64,000 nt of DNA from Chrysaora quinquecirrha (Eukaryota; Cnidaria; Scyphozoa; Semaeostomeae; Pelagiidae). Positions 1-12,648 of this stretch are shown piece by piece; positions within the stretch are counted from its first letter, which is position 1, and each line of letters opens with the position of its first letter. The notes under the pieces are model-generated. The model worked only from the letters and a program-made list of their open reading frames with translations, was not told the origin of the DNA and ran no database searches. The stretch is taken from assembly GCA_014526335.1 (NCBI GenBank), contig JACTAT010000052.1:2292490-2356489 (forward strand), written 5' to 3'. The position numbers and the translations under genes are program-made.

Positions 1-1073
1 TTTTTCCTTTTAAACCAAAAGGCCTGCACAAAACAGAGCTTCTAATAGCTAATAATCCTTATACAAAGTATGTATAAATAAGATCCAAAACCTTTTAAAG
101 GGAAAGAATGAAAACGAAGATTTATCTGTGCTTACTTGTTGCTTCTTGCCACGCGGAACAGAATCTGATCCACGTTTCGTATGCTAGGGAAAATACAAAT
201 AGTCAATTCAAAAAGTTAACATTGAATAAAGCAAACTGCTTTGCTGATAAATGTAATAATCATAAGAATAATAAGAAAATCATTATGATCATTATTTTAT
301 TACATCATATTGTTTTTGAAACTTTTGGTCGGGCGCCAGCCCCCCCCCCCCCAACTCCGATTGGCCCGACCCGGTGCATAGTACAAACTGAAGGATGGTG
401 AAAGCTAACAAATCTCACTAATCATTAGCTACTAACCATGCCAAACACTTTGATTGTCAAGACAAAATCATGAGGGATATCTTTCCTGCAAGTAAAACAA
501 AAATAAACATAAGAAAAAACAAAACATAACAAACACAACTCAGCAAACGCGCAGCCTCTCGCAAACATTCCTAAACGCTTGTGATTTATGTAGTTGTGAT
601 TTTGAATAAGATTACTTTTACGATGCTTATTTTCGTCGAAATCTCTTTCTTACCACATGTTTTTGTCAAAATTTTGCATGGATGCTATTTGAGCAAGGAA
701 GGCTCCCCGGAAACCTATTATAGAAAGTCCTCCTTCCAAAAGCGAGCACTTGTTTTCTTTAACGCGAATACGAAGACCATTCACTGGAGAATCGCTACTC
801 CTGCCTCCAGACAAACTAGAACTACAGTAACATCATATATTGTAACTTAACGTTTTGGTATGAATCCCATGAAACCTTTTATTTCCTGCTAGCGAGTAAC
901 GTTATTGAGGTACAACCTCCTACGCAATTTTAGTACCCTTACTTTTCTCGATTTTTGCAAATATTTCTCCCCCCCATATCAATGTTGTATACAACATCAA
1001 AATAACTATCTAGTCCATCTTTATCAAAGTACCTCGCCAGAAAACAATCAAGGGGAAAAAGCGGGGTAGAAAA

Positions 1074-1157
1074 ATTCATTTTCGCCAAGGCTTTTGACAT
1101 TCTCTAAGAAGATTCTCTAATTCATTTTCGCCAAGGCTTTTGACATTCTCTAAGAGA
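1074..1157. repeat. 47-bp tandem duplication
   Basis: Two adjacent, nearly identical copies begin ATTCATTTTCGCCAAGGC at 1074 and at 1120-1121 and both run to TCTCTAAGA. This is a local duplication with no coding sign. Confidence 0.85.
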
Positions 1158-1939
1158 TTTCAGGTCAACATAATGCGACCTGGGATTAACTCCAATAACA
1201 AAAACTGAAACATTCTTCCATGATGAAATTGACGCAAAACAATCTGATCTGACTTTAACTTTTGACTGAAACTAAAACGGTAACTCGGCGCAACGTAAAC
1301 GGTAAATTGAGGTAAAATGAGAAAATTCAGCATGAACTTACAGTTCTATTCTTTCTGTGAAAGTCAAGAAATTTCTCGAAAGTTCATCATAAGTACATCT
1401 GACTTTGGTTGAATAAATCTGCTTTGGTCCATATTGAATCAAAACAACGAAGTGGAAAACTCCAAGATCTAAATGAAACATAGAAATACCAAAATTAAAA
1501 CTGCACGAAACACGGCATAAAAAGGGTTATTTCCATTGTTAATTATACTAGACGTCCAAAATAGCAAACATTTTCACTAGAGAGCGCGTTTCACCAATAA
1601 CTTCCCCACTGCGTTATTTTTTTTAAAAATCATTACGCATGGGTAGTAAAATATACAAAAACTATTAGACATATTTTACTTTTAAAAACCCGAATGAATG
1701 TTCTGTATTTGGAGTCAGTTTTATGGTACAAATTGGGTGAATGCGTTTTAGTTTTCACGACAAAGCCACATTAGAAAGAAAATGAAAAATTATAAAAAAC
1801 GAAAGCAAAACACAAAAATTCTTGTACTCATATAACTAGTATTAAAGTAGTACCTATAGGTTTGAACTGCAATGAAATATTCCTTAGTTTTGTATTTTGC
1901 AACCTTGCTTTTAGTATCTCTAGTTTTTTACTTCTGTAT

Positions 1940-2070
1940 TATTACAACTTTAATTTGCGGCCCAAACTAGATAAGCTCTGCTTTTTTGGGTCGCACAGAA
2001 TACGTATTTTTATATTAACTTTAATTTTTTGTATTCTGTGAATTTGAAATTGAATTGAATTGAATTTGTT
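1940..2070 (+). repeat. repeat tail, family 'CGGCCCAA..CTAGATAAGC', copy 1
   Basis: The segment TTTAATTTGCGGCCCAAACT, then TAGATAAGC, TGCTT and TTGGGTCGCA, is shared with copies at about 7218-7345 and 8210-8325. It ends in a short (TGAAT/GAATT) run. A shared 3' segment followed by a different simple-repeat tail in each copy is typical of the 3' ends of non-LTR retrotransposons or SINEs; the assignment is inference. Confidence 0.6.
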
Positions 2071-2796
2071 GCCACATTTGAAGTGGCCTCAGATGTTTAA
2101 GTTGGGTCCACAGAGTTGACACATTTGAATATATGGGTAAAAAGTTTCGTTTTTCTATACATGGGTCCACTAGAGTACAGAATTTATCGTTAGACATGGG
2201 TGGGTTTGGAAAACTTGGGCGGCACGTCTAGTCTTTTGAACAATGAAGTACTCCGACCACGGTTCAAAGCCTGTGTTTCAAAGCTGGCTTTTACAAAGCT
2301 TAGCCATGATAACAAAATTCGTTTATTTTTCGTTTTGTGAAAACCTTTGAGGTTTTAAGCTTTATAAGCTTCACTGTTGGGTCATTTCTAGATGTTTTTC
2401 CAGCACACTTCGTTGATTCGTTCATCTTTTGGCTGTGTCATATCTTATGACGAAAATTTTCCACTTTATCACTAGTTGCAACTGGCGCTAAAAGAAGTGT
2501 GTCCGGCACATCAGAAACTTCTCAGCATGATTCTTTCAACAAGACAAGGGATAAAACAATACCTTGCATAAAAATATCTGCAACCCTGGACAAAACCTAT
2601 AACGACTTTTTGTTAGATGCTAACAACTTTTTAAATATGCAGTAAAAAGTACACTAGGCCACACGCAGGCTAAGACTACATTTGTCGAGGGAGGAAAATC
2701 TCTTACAACTTACTAATACGACTACATGCCAAGCTAAGTTTCTTGTAAAAACTGTAATAACAAATTCTCTTAATGATGGATATTTTTACAACTTAC

Positions 2797-4078
2797 CCAT
2801 GCGACCTGCTCTCAACGCAAGTAAGAAATCTCCATTCAGTGGAAGCTTGATATCTAAAAAACATAACAATCTTATTAACAATATGATAATACACTGATAA
2901 GATGCTACTTCAAACTACTGATCTAATCAAATAGAGAAAGAAACGTAAAAAGAAAACACCGATCCTTGTACCTGAGATGAGTAAGTTGGCTTTGCAAGGT
3001 TGGAAGCCTCCTTTGCTTGGTGGATTACCACTTGGAACATCATGTTTCAATCTTTCAACTTCATTCAGACAAGCTGTTCTTCTTTCGGCTAAAAATAGTC
3101 ACATCAATATTACTTTTAAGAGCAAGATTTCAACCATAAGCATGCTTAACACATGGCTGTAATTTCGTTGACAGAGACATACTGCAGGTAACGCCATGGC
3201 GAGGCAAGTGCAACTTCTGCTGCCTTTGCCACTTGGCCTGCTTCTGGCATGAACGTATTCCAAGACATTTTGAAATTTCCTGTTTCAATGTACTTTGAGA
3301 GAGACAAGAAAGTCCACGAGCCAATTCACTGCTTCGACATCCCGTACACTCTTGTTAACAATTATTTTGCTTGCGTGGAAATCACAGTAAAATCCCGTCT
3401 TAAAGAAACCTCTCCAAAAGAAACTCGACCCTTCTAAAGAGCAATACGAAAATAACGGGGCGTTTAAATAAAGCAATAGGCTAAGATATAAAATGGGTTT
3501 CTTAAAAGGTAGGACTCTAGTGAAGGTCGAAATCCTCATCTTTGCCTGTCCCCCTTGTTTCTTTGGAGACAGCAGTTGAAATGCCAATAAGAGCCGAAAT
3601 AGTCATTTGATTTCGTAGAATGTTGTACATGATTACGTATGTACCGTTGCCGTTGCTACGTTGAAGTCTCAAAACAGAAATGAAAACCTCTTGGAGAGTG
3701 AAAATATTCGAGATACCAGGTACACCTTGCATACGAATTCTTGACGAGGGAAATGATAAGGCATTTCGAGGAAGCGAATGTTGGAGGTAGCCAGCACTCG
3801 AGTTAGCAGATCTCAACTGCAGCTCAAAATTGATAAAGGCCAATCACAGAAGAACTTCCCAAATGAAATCTTACTTATGCGGATAGCGCAAATAATAGAA
3901 TGTAAATAAGTGCGCAAAAAAAACAATGATTAAAAAACATACTTGCTAAAAGCAAAAGGCGTTCTCCTTCAACAATTTCCGGACTTCCTTTTCTTTCTTC
4001 TCCTTGAAGACCCATGTTCAATGCTTGACTTGCTTGAATGACAATATTTTGCTGTGAAACTGCGTAGTCAAGTAGATC
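2797..4078 (-). CDS. ANLN: anillin exons opening the anillin homology domain
   Basis: These three exons identify the gene. 4078-3943 encodes DLLDYAVSQQNIVIQASQAL and ends ERLLLLA plus one base. 3088-2972 starts in the matching phase and gives TERRTACLNEVERLK, corresponding to the ATGKRTLLIDELNKLK region of vertebrate anillin. 2853-2797 gives DIKLPLNGDFLLALRAG, the first strand of the homology domain. Donor and acceptor sites are canonical. The exon 2853-2797 ends in phase 1, so more coding sequence must follow to the left. Confidence 0.92.
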
Positions 4079-7000
4079 CTGCAAAAGAATCGAATCACCC
4101 CAAATCAGAAAGCGGCATGTGTTACTTTTGTGTCTCAAACAAACGTCCATTCGACTTGCTAATATCTAAAATCTTTGCGGTTCTGCAATCTTGTTCCAAA
4201 GGGTTGTCTTTCGTTTCAGTTACCGTATTATTTTGTTTAAACGCCCGGGGCATCTATTAAACTTTTTAAACTGTCAGAGTAAGTCTTGTATTCTTTGTTT
4301 TCTTCTAGGAGGGGGCGTGTATTTGTAGCAGGGCTTTTTATCCAGTGATTTGGTATTATTTGTTGCTATTTCTCAGAAATTCTTACTATCAGCTAATTTT
4401 GGGTTCTTGGGCTTCTTCAGAAGCCACCAGAGGTACCATGGCATATAAAATAAATGTACCGCAATGTGAATTTGCCGATCGAGCCCAAAATTGCACCCTG
4501 TACAATTTCAGTATACCATCATTACCAAAATATTCCCTACCTCCCTTCTTGCAAAGCGCGATTCAAAATACATTTCATTTTTCACACGCCTATTCCGACG
4601 TCCCAATTATTCAAAACACCAAGTTGAAGGTGAAGGTGGAATGGTGTGTTTAGTGGCAGTCGCTATGATCTCAGTAGTAGGTTATCTAATCGAGACGTCA
4701 ATCCTGGCTGTGATGTTACCGTAGCTTGGGCTCGAGCCCCAATTCGCTGAGCTTCTGATACCACGAGTTAGCTGGGTTACACTACGACGCCACACCACCT
4801 TCGAGGAGTATTTGATAAACATTGCAGTATCACCAGTATTGATTACCCTCGAACGATACAGTCGGTGTCAAACTTGTCACAGACCCTAGCAATATTCAGT
4901 GATGTTTGATCCTTTCTTCAGAACTTGAAGACAAAGACGCAACAAGCAGTTGTGAAATCATTGTTTAACAAACCTTAATCTTTTCAGAATTACTGACATT
5001 CTCTTCTTTGTCACTTGGACATGCACGTGGTTACAACATTATACCTCGAACTTGCTTCTTCATTATAACCAGACTTGTGCATCTGTGGAGGTTGTCCCTC
5101 AGAGAAACTCATCGATCTGCGCATGGTCTTTTTTGACTTTGTAGATTTTTTCTCCCTCACGCTTTTGTAGGTTTTCGAAATTGGCGAGAATACCATTTCA
5201 GCTGGATCTGATGGAGTTGCTGCCGTAGATAGCGATTGGTATTCATCAATGTCTTGTAAGACACTATTACTCCAGGAATCTTCGCTTGGCAAAACCTAAA
5301 TTGACAATTTGAAATATTTAGTTTAAACATAGGCTTATGCATCCCGTCGTCAGATTTCAATGGAAAAGATAAAGTGAAGTGATTTAAAGAGGGGGGCTTT
5401 GAGATTTTACGGGTTGCGGGTTTGGCCGATTTTGCCCTCGGATTTTCGGGTTTTTCCAAAAAATCTTGCGGGTTTTCGGGCCAAGTTTATTTAACGGGCA
5501 ACGGGTTTTGCCAAATTTTAGCTCGGATTTCGGGTATTGTAGTGAAAAGTGTGCGGGTTCTCGGGTTTTAAAGCTCCCAAAGGATATCAATGTGTAAAAT
5601 TCTTTAAACAGTTGTTGAAACCAAGGTCATCCGGGTTTTCGGGTTTGTTCTAATTTTCTTCCGGGTTTTCGGGTTTTGATACCCCCCAAAGCCCCCCTCT
5701 TTAAACTATTTGAGGATCATGATTGTGATAGTATGAAATAATGTAAAACTGCAAATGTGATGATCGTGATATATCTGATGGACCAATGAAGCAGCCTCCT
5801 AGGGTGAGTAGTTTACTTTTCCTTGTCCAAACGTTAATTATGAGATAAAAATATTTCAGGGTGATTCTGATGAATACCTTGTCAACTTGTTTTTGCCTTT
5901 TCGGCGAATCTTCTTTGATTTTGTAAACATCCTTTTCCTGTTCTTTTTGCATTGCCATTTCTCCCACTCCGATATCTTCCGACATAATCTTAATATCCTG
6001 TTCTTCCCTCGCTCTTTTCTTCCTATCTTCCCTGTTCTGTTTCTTCTCCACGTCCGCGTTTTTAATTGGCAATTCATTTTCAACAATCATTTCCGACGCT
6101 GCTTCAAATAATTTGATATCTTTGTTCTTTCTTGCAGGCTTAGGAGGAGGGTTGCTTTGATCACGCGCTGCCGATCTCTTCTCTTTCTTTGGAGGGTTGT
6201 TAGCTTCATTGCCTTTTGGCAAGTCAGTTACTGCTTTTGCAGATAAATCCTCTTCAGGGTATCGTGGCTAAGAATCAATAAGAGAAGACCATTGAAATCA
6301 TCCAAAAAGCATTTAGTGCATGCAAGCTTACCAAAGGTGACAAAGAGTGTGCTGTTTAACAGAATATTTCCTCTAATACGTTGATTTATTAGCTTATTTG
6401 TCATACTTTCTCTAACAGTAACACGCACCTTGACGCTCGTTCAAATTCTCAAAACTCAAGCTCAATCTGTGGTGAAAACTAGGAGCTTTGTAGCGAGAGA
6501 CAGGCAAATTTTCCTGGGAGACGACAGAAATTTTTCTTGTCTCCTTGACTCGGGAGACATGATGCTCTCTTGTAACTTGCATGTTCAGCCACCCTGAGAG
6601 ACATGCTGAATACAATGTTGCGTGCAACATGTCTCCAAGTTAAGGGACCATCTCCAATTATTCGTTTCATAATGGTAGGAATATATGAGAATGAGCATGC
6701 AAAAATTTTGCATAAAGTTACCAAAGATCATTCTTAACCATTTAAGCGTTATGCATCAAATCAAACAGAAAATGGGGAATCAAAATGCTGAGGAACGTAG
6801 GAGCAAAATTCTGGAACACGCTTCCATCTTCATTTGAAAACGGTACAAGATTTCACATTTTTTGACCGAAACTAAAAGCTACCATCCTTGAGAAATATTA
6901 ATTTTTGAATAGTATGCATTACCTTTTAATATGTTTTTTAACTTGATATAAGAGGCTTCTTAAAAGAATATAAAAATCTAGGTATCTGTTCAATTTAGTC

Positions 7001-10000
7001 ACTGTCACCTTGTACTAGCTACTATACTTTTTATATTGCAAAAAAAAGAAAAAAATGAAAAAAAACTGAAAAAAATGAACAAATATATATATATATATAT
7101 ATTTGCTATTGTTGCTAATGTTATTTTAATCACAATTGCTGTCACTTATTTTTTTGTTAAACTGGTATTCTTGTAATTTGTGATTTTTAGATATTTCTTT
7201 CAGTTTATTAATTATTTTTACCATTTAATTTACGGCCCAATCTAGATAAGCATTGCTTGACTTGGGTCGTGTAAAATACACATTTTGATATTATAATTAT
7301 TAACATGTAGCAGTGTGTTTTACGAATAAAAATGATGATGATGATATGCATCTTATAATTGCCTCAAGCCAGGCTTATTCCGACATTGCGCACAGTCAGA
7401 ACTATTTGCTGATTACTAATCTGTGATTTTTTTGAAATTATTCCAACTGATTGGACATGCTCTGGCAACTAGTTGGCAACTAGTTCCTTTGGACGAAAAA
7501 GGACCAGATGGATTGGGATAACAAACAGTCAAAAGTTGCACTGAACGCAATTTTGGCGCCGCAAATTCTAGAAATTGAGCGCCAAAAAAACAAGCTTGCA
7601 GGTCCGGTTAATTTTACACCTTTCGATCCGACCTATTCAATAAAGAACAGAGAAACCCGTTTTCTCAATGCCCGCTGATGGGAGACGGATTCTCCCGAAA
7701 CGTTGCCCATAAATAAGTATCAAAGGCCTGTCATGATAAGTGGTGACTATCACGTCTAATATGCAGTTCAGGCTAGTTGTTAGCATGTCGGCAGAAGTTA
7801 GCAGTTAGAACTGGTTTTAAACTTACCGCCTTTCTTTTCTCAACCTTTTGGTCCAGTTTCTGCTGGTGTTTGGATCCTGAGCTCTCAGCACAGATATCTT
7901 TTGTCTTTTTAGTTATTCTATCATCTATTTTCGCAAGACTTGCTTGTTGATTAGGGCTTTTAATTGCTCGTTGCTTTTTGGCTATTTGCTTTCCAAAGGC
8001 TGACAACTCTGCCCCATTTTCATCAACGCTATAAACACTTTCCCTTTTCCTACCTGTAAAAAAACAATTATTAATAGCCGAAAAAAAACATAAGATCTGA
8101 GAAAGTATATAAAGGTTTATTAATATTCACTAAGCTTTAGTTAACAAGTTTTGACAGTATTTTCTTGTATTTGCTGTAGAAGTTTAGATTGGTTTTGTGA
8201 CTTTCTTCATTACTTTAATTTAGCGACCGAAGCTCGATAAGCCCTGCTTTTCTTGGGTCACGTAAAACACATTATTTTGCATTATACTGTATCTTATTCA
8301 GTAACTGTTTGTTTTACGAAAAAAATGTGTTGCATCGAATTAAATAAAGCGCATAAAGATCATGTTTTGTCTCTGGTTTTCTGCATCCGCCAATCACCAA
8401 CACGAATAATGACAATACATAACTGAAAACCAAGTTCCACTCTTTAGTCAATTCAAAGAAACGGTTCTTCTGCTGGAGAATATTGGGAAGATACATAATT
8501 ATTTCATAATTCACGTTTTCTGTTTTAGAAGAGAGAGGATTATAAGAAAGTGTAGCTCGCTCTTAAAGAAGTTCAGAAGTTCAGTAGTGAGTTTTCAAAC
8601 CTAAGAAAGTATTAAATCATAAATTCTTCTTGGACTTCAGGAATTTCTATATTCACCTTCACTGAGACTCAAACCTGTACTTTGTGACTATGCTGATGAT
8701 TAAAATGTCCATTCAAAGGCACGATTTCATAAAAATGTGGTTTCTTTTAAACAATGGAGTAGTGGTATAAGGTATCAAGGGTACTAAAGACAGCAATATA
8801 GATTATTTTTTTAAGAAAATGAGTACTTAAATTCTGGGATTGCTAAGACAGTTTGTGTATTGGGTTATTACCAACTTCCTTATATAGAAAACGTGTAACT
8901 AGTAAAACTTTGTAGCTATGGAGAAAATATATAGAGCCATGGAATTGTTCATAACACCAACAAAACGATTCAGGGACAAGCCAAGAACATTGAACACTTC
9001 CCAAAGTTCTGAATAATGATTTGAACTAAAATAGTCTTTGAGCAGTACAAAATTTCAATATTGCAAGAAACAGTGGAAACATTTTGGACATACTAAGCTT
9101 TTTTCGTTTGACACTCCTCAGAGTATAAACGTCAGAAACAATCAATATTAATCTATTGATCTTCCTGCTGTATCAAGCTGATTGGTGTTTAAAACACAAT
9201 GCCAATTCAGCTTCACTTTCTAATTAGTGCATTTTGATCCGCATCTGGGTATAAATTCTGTCTTAATCAAGTGCTTCGGTCTCTTTCTGACGTTTGTACT
9301 CTGAGGAGTGTCAGACAAAAAGGTTTCAAGTATGTCAAAAATGTTTCCGATGTTTCTTGTGATTTGAACTTAGCGTAGCTACTGTTCCCAACTAGGGCTC
9401 AAAACAAAAGAAGACTAGATGAGCTGAAGAGCATTGCCCAAAACAGAGAGAATTGGAAAGAACTAATGAGAAACATAACAATGGCTGGAGAAGCAACATC
9501 TGTTGGTGGAGGAGCCAAACTCCCACAACTAACAACTATATGGAGACAAAAAATCTACTTCAAAGCTACTTGGCAATAGAATAGAAACAGAAAATCTTAA
9601 TATTGAAACTTTTTGCAGCAATGTTAAGGCTACAATCACAAACCTTGCTTGTCAGGAGAAGTATAATTCCCAACATTAACTTTTGATCTCTGGTTGGCAT
9701 TAACATCAAGATTCTTCTCAACATTAACCTTAGGGGAATCATCAGTCAGATAATCGGTGACACTCCAGGTTGATTTTGCATACTCTTCTTGTTGGCATTC
9801 TCTTTGTTCTGCTGCATCTGCTTCTTTCAAAATTGCAGAAACATCAAATGGGTTTTCATCAGAATCAAAATCAAGACTGCATGACTGATCAATTATGCTG
9901 TCTGAATTGATTCTCATAGCCACTACTGGAGAGGTATATTTCCTGCTGCTTGTTTTTCTGACTTTGGAAAGCTGATGATCTCTCACAATACTGTCATTGT

Positions 10001-12473
10001 TTGAATCTCTTCCACTTTTATAATCTTTACTGTAATCTTTGCTGACATTAAAGCTACTTCTCTCAGATTGGTAAGAGTGATTTCTTCTGTTTTGGTCATT
10101 TTTCTGCCCTTCAAACATCGCAAGTCTTTCACTTACAGACCCAGATGATTTCTCCACCTTAAAGAGCAAACAAAAGTAACAATTTGTGCTCCATATTCTT
10201 ACCCCAGTTTTTAAGCATTCAGAACCTTGAAAGGGGCTCCCCATTCCTAACATGCTAAAAATTTTCATATTTTACATTCCAATCTATAAAACTATTTTCA
10301 CTTTATTTTGTTTCATTGTGAATCAGATTAACCTTGTTTAGAGATTTCATTAAGCTTGCATAAAACACTGTAATCTTTTCTTCTTACCTTGTTCTTGTTA
10401 CTGCTGATGATATTGTTTTCATTTCTTGATGTACTTCTTCCATCTAAGCCTGCCTTGTGCTTTTTCTTACTGCTGCCTATATCATCCTCAAAATTGTGGC
10501 TTTGATTACGCAGTCTTGACATACGATCCTGAAAAAGAGAAATGATAAGCTGAAATAAAAAATATTGACCACTAGAAGTTTTGTTATAGAAGCTTTGACC
10601 AATGTTTGAAGAAGGTTTGGTGTGTCTGTGTTTTACTATCCACTGATACAATCTCTTTGAACGTTTACTGAGTTTCTTTAGTAAACACCACAATTAAGCA
10701 AAAAATACCACTATATCAAGCATAATAACCCAACACAGTTGTGTTTATTCAACCAACAACTGAATGCACAAAGTTACTACCACATCAAGCAACATAACCA
10801 ATCTCGTGAAGCATAATAACCAACCAGTTGTGTTTATCTATCCACCACAGTATGCACATAATACTACCAGTAGTGCCTATCAACCACAGTAGTGTGTATA
10901 GATTTTCTAGTGTGGAACATATATCCTTGCTAAAGGTGATATCTCACCTGGATTGATTCACTCCCATTGCTAGATACTTTTGATTCATGAGTTTTATTTA
11001 TTCCCTTTTCATGCTTAGGAGTTGGCGGTTTCTTGACCAAATTTTCAGACTGTTGCTTTCCAGTATGTTCTCTGTATTTGTTTCTTGATTCAACTTCCAT
11101 TTTGGAAGACAAATTGGTGCGTGGAGTAGGTTTTGGGTTCTAGAAAGATAACAAAGAACTTTTGAAGTTATATCTTAAATTGACTGCCTCCACTGAGTAC
11201 CTAAATTTCAGATGTGTATTATAGCTTTGAAATTAGCTGCCTTACTCCATCCTTGAGTCTATGCATATCTGATCCGGAATAGACTACAGGCTTACACATT
11301 TGTCAACAAAAAAAGTTGTCTAAACTAAATCAAATTTCATCTAATCCTCAATGATCTAAAAAATGTTTTACTTTATGCATTCAGCATGTTTCAAGTTTTG
11401 GATATCTTCAAAAGTGCTATGAACAGTGGAAACATTTCTGGGCATCCTTAAAAGCTTTTTTGTCTGACACTCCTCATTGTATGAAAGCCAGAGACAGACT
11501 GAAACAAAAACTAAGAAAGAATTTATTTTCTTTGGATATCTATCTGACAGAAAATATGATTATGATAGCATGATGATGATGATGATGACATCTGATCAGA
11601 AGAATCTTCTGATATAGGTACAAATGTTGGGTATATCATAAAAGTGGCTCTGCAATAATAGTTGGCCTGTTTTGGCTTGTGGTTACACCTCCTTATATTC
11701 AATGATACAGACCACTGAGGCCTTCAGCACTATTTTTACCTTTTGAAAGTCCCTTGTTGCAACTTCATTTCTTTCAATCAAGGGATTTCTGCTCTTTATT
11801 GGCGATTTTTTCACGTCAGATGACAAACTGATATTTTTCAAAGCAGCAGCAGCTTCTTCTTGCTTTCGCTTCCTTGCATTTTTCTTTTCCAGCAAACGCT
11901 TTGAATTAAGAAACACAAGCCGTTTATTTCTGTTTGGGGTCTGTTAGTGTAGTTAGGCCTACCTAGTAGTTACTACACTGATTCTTTAAAAATCAACCAG
12001 TTGCAAAAGCACACCAATAGGCACCATATATAGAAGCAGAAGCATAGTTTTACAACAATTAGTAAGTACAAATCAGGAAATATGTGAGTTGCTGCTCCTC
12101 GCGCCATTTTATTATGCTTATTTTTTAGGAAGCGAATCATTCGAGTCGACATGAAGCATGCCAATCGACCTGTTGGCGCCTTTTGCCTTCCCCGATCATC
12201 ATTGACATTCTGATAGACAACTACTGGGCAGATAATTAGTTAAACTTCTTTTAAAACTTCAAGGGTCACAGAAAAGAAAGCCTTGCACCCAAAATATTTC
12301 GCTCCGTCTAGACTATAAAAGCAGACTCACTTTGATGGACTTATCATGGAAAGGACTCAAAATGTCAAAATTCAAAATGTCTGATAAGCAGCTCTGCTCA
12401 TAAGAAGAAAAATATTTCTATGTTTAAAGTTTTGCTTTGCATAAGTTAGTGTTACCTGAGTAAAATCATCCAT
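2797..12473 (-). CDS. ANLN: anillin (N-terminal two thirds, partial)
   Basis: Anillin is the cytokinesis scaffold that links actin, myosin, RhoA and septins at the contractile ring. Coding exons, 5' to 3' on the minus strand: 12473-12456 (MDDFTQ), 11898-11740, 11139-10948, 10528-10388, 10157-9644, 8053-7827, 6267-5878, 5295-4974 (frame break inside), 4078-3943, 3088-2972, 2853-2797. All have GT/AG borders and the phases join, except at the frame break. The start MDDFTQ-RLLEKKNARKRKQ matches the conserved anillin N-terminus. The middle is long, charged and low in complexity. The end reads NIVIQASQALN..ERLLLLATERR..LNEVERLK and then DIKLPLNGDF, the opening of the anillin homology domain. About 757 residues are present. 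The remaining homology domain and the PH domain are off-window or unseen. Introns carry many short inverted-repeat elements. Confidence 0.93.
4974..5295 (-). CDS. ANLN: anillin exon with an internal frame break
   Basis: The exon opens in phase 0 from the preceding exon and reads VLPSEDSWSNSVLQDIDEY, comparable to the SIDAYRSQ region of vertebrate anillin. Near 5000 that frame meets a stop (after CMSK). The +1 frame then reads DKEENVSNSEKIK up to a GT donor at 4973 and joins in phase 0 to DLLDYAVSQQ. The exon is 322 nt, one more than a multiple of three. A single-base insertion explains everything; a 31-nt intron would be needed otherwise, which is too short to be likely. Confidence 0.7.
5383..5705 (+). 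mobile_element. self-similar inverted-repeat element, word CGGGTTTTCGGG, copy 1
   Basis: It lies in an anillin intron. Termini TTTAAAGAGGGGGGCTTT (left) and AAAGCCCCCCTCTTTAAA (right) are perfect inverted repeats that include the flanking TTTAAA. Between them the word CGGGTTTT/TTTTCGGG and close variants recur about a dozen times. A second copy in opposite orientation is at 47422-47723. Confidence 0.85.
6268..7826. other. ANLN: anillin intron
   Basis: No exon was seen. About 6415-6660 resembles the GGAGACA-word element at 28.1 kb (CGAGAGACAGGC, CTGGGAGACGACAG, CTCGGGAGACATG, AACATGTCTCC). 7083-7103 is an (AT)n run. A repeat tail follows at 7218-7345. Confidence 0.6.
7218..7345 (+). repeat. 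repeat tail, family 'CGGCCCAA..CTAGATAAGC', copy 2
   Basis: It shares TTTAATTTACGGCCCAATCT, AGATAAGCATTGCTTGACTT and GGGTCGTGTAAAAT with the copies at 1.95 kb and 8.2 kb, in the same orientation, and ends in a (GAT)n run. It may be the 3' end of a non-LTR retroelement. Confidence 0.6.
8210..8325 (+). repeat. repeat tail, family 'CGGCCCAA..CTAGATAAGC', copy 3
   Basis: A more diverged copy: TTTAATTTAGCGACCGAAGC, TCGATAAGCCCTGCTTTTC, TTGGGTCACGTAAAACACA, followed by GTTTTACGAAAAAAATG, which copy 2 also has as GTTTTACGAATAAAAATG. Confidence 0.55.
9063..9360. mobile_element. inverted-repeat element, family CTGACACTCCTCAGAG, complete copy
   Basis: In an anillin intron. The left arm (GCAAGAAACAGTGGAAACAT, TTTTTCG, TTGACACTCCTCAGAGTATA, AACGTCAGAAAC) is mirrored by the right arm (CTGACGTTTGTACTCTGAGG, AGTGTCAGACAAAAA, ATGTTTCCGATGTTTCTTG). 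The core holds AATGCCAATTCAGCTT and a TATAAATT stretch. Single arms of the family are at 11.4, 16.15 and 59.8 kb. Confidence 0.85.
11399..11500 (+). repeat. single arm of the CTGACACTCCTCAGAG family
   Basis: It contains CAGTGGAAACATTTCTGGGC, AAAGCTTTTTTGTCTGACAC and TCCTCATTGTATGAAAGCC, then GAGACAGACTGAAAC. This matches the left arm of the 9.06-kb element; I see no matching right arm nearby. Confidence 0.75.
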
Positions 12474-12542
12474 TCTTCTTGCGAAATAACAGAAAATATT
12501 CTTCGATCTTCAGAACAACAACATGCGTTCACGAAAAATTCG

Positions 12543-12648
12543 TTTGAAATTTGGCTGGCTGGCAAAACACATTCAAATCAAAGTTGAGCGGCGATGTGAA
12601 TAATCAAATTTCATTGGCTGCTCTCAAAATATCCACGCCTCTGATTGG
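12543..12648 (-). promoter_or_regulatory. candidate anillin promoter: two CCAAT boxes and CHR-like sites
   Basis: Upstream of the anillin ATG (12473, minus strand) there are two inverted ATTGG motifs at 12613-12617 and 12644-12648, 31 bp apart, which read CCAAT on the gene strand. Downstream of them are TTTGAA motifs at 12572-12577 (gene strand) and 12543-12548 (other strand). Paired NF-Y CCAAT boxes about 31-33 bp apart followed by a CHR (TTTGAA) are the known layout of G2/M gene promoters bound by NF-Y and DREAM/MuvB, and anillin is such a gene in vertebrates. Function here is inferred. Confidence 0.5.

Larger units (their letters stand above)
1..2796. other. left flank, intronic to or downstream of anillin; no exon recognised
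   Basis: I looked on the minus strand for the rest of the anillin homology region and the PH domain and found no convincing exon. The stretch is AT-rich with short homopolymers (C run near 340, C run near 970). It holds a tandem duplication at 1074-1157 and a repeat tail at about 1940-2070, listed separately. Because the last anillin exon ends in splice phase 1 with a good donor, this stretch is most simply a long intron. Confidence 0.5.

Noticed and set aside
3517..3843. Minus-strand frame with IFTLQEVFISVLRL, resembling part of the anillin homology domain
   Set aside because: It lies between two anillin exons that already join in phase, and the order of motifs would be wrong.
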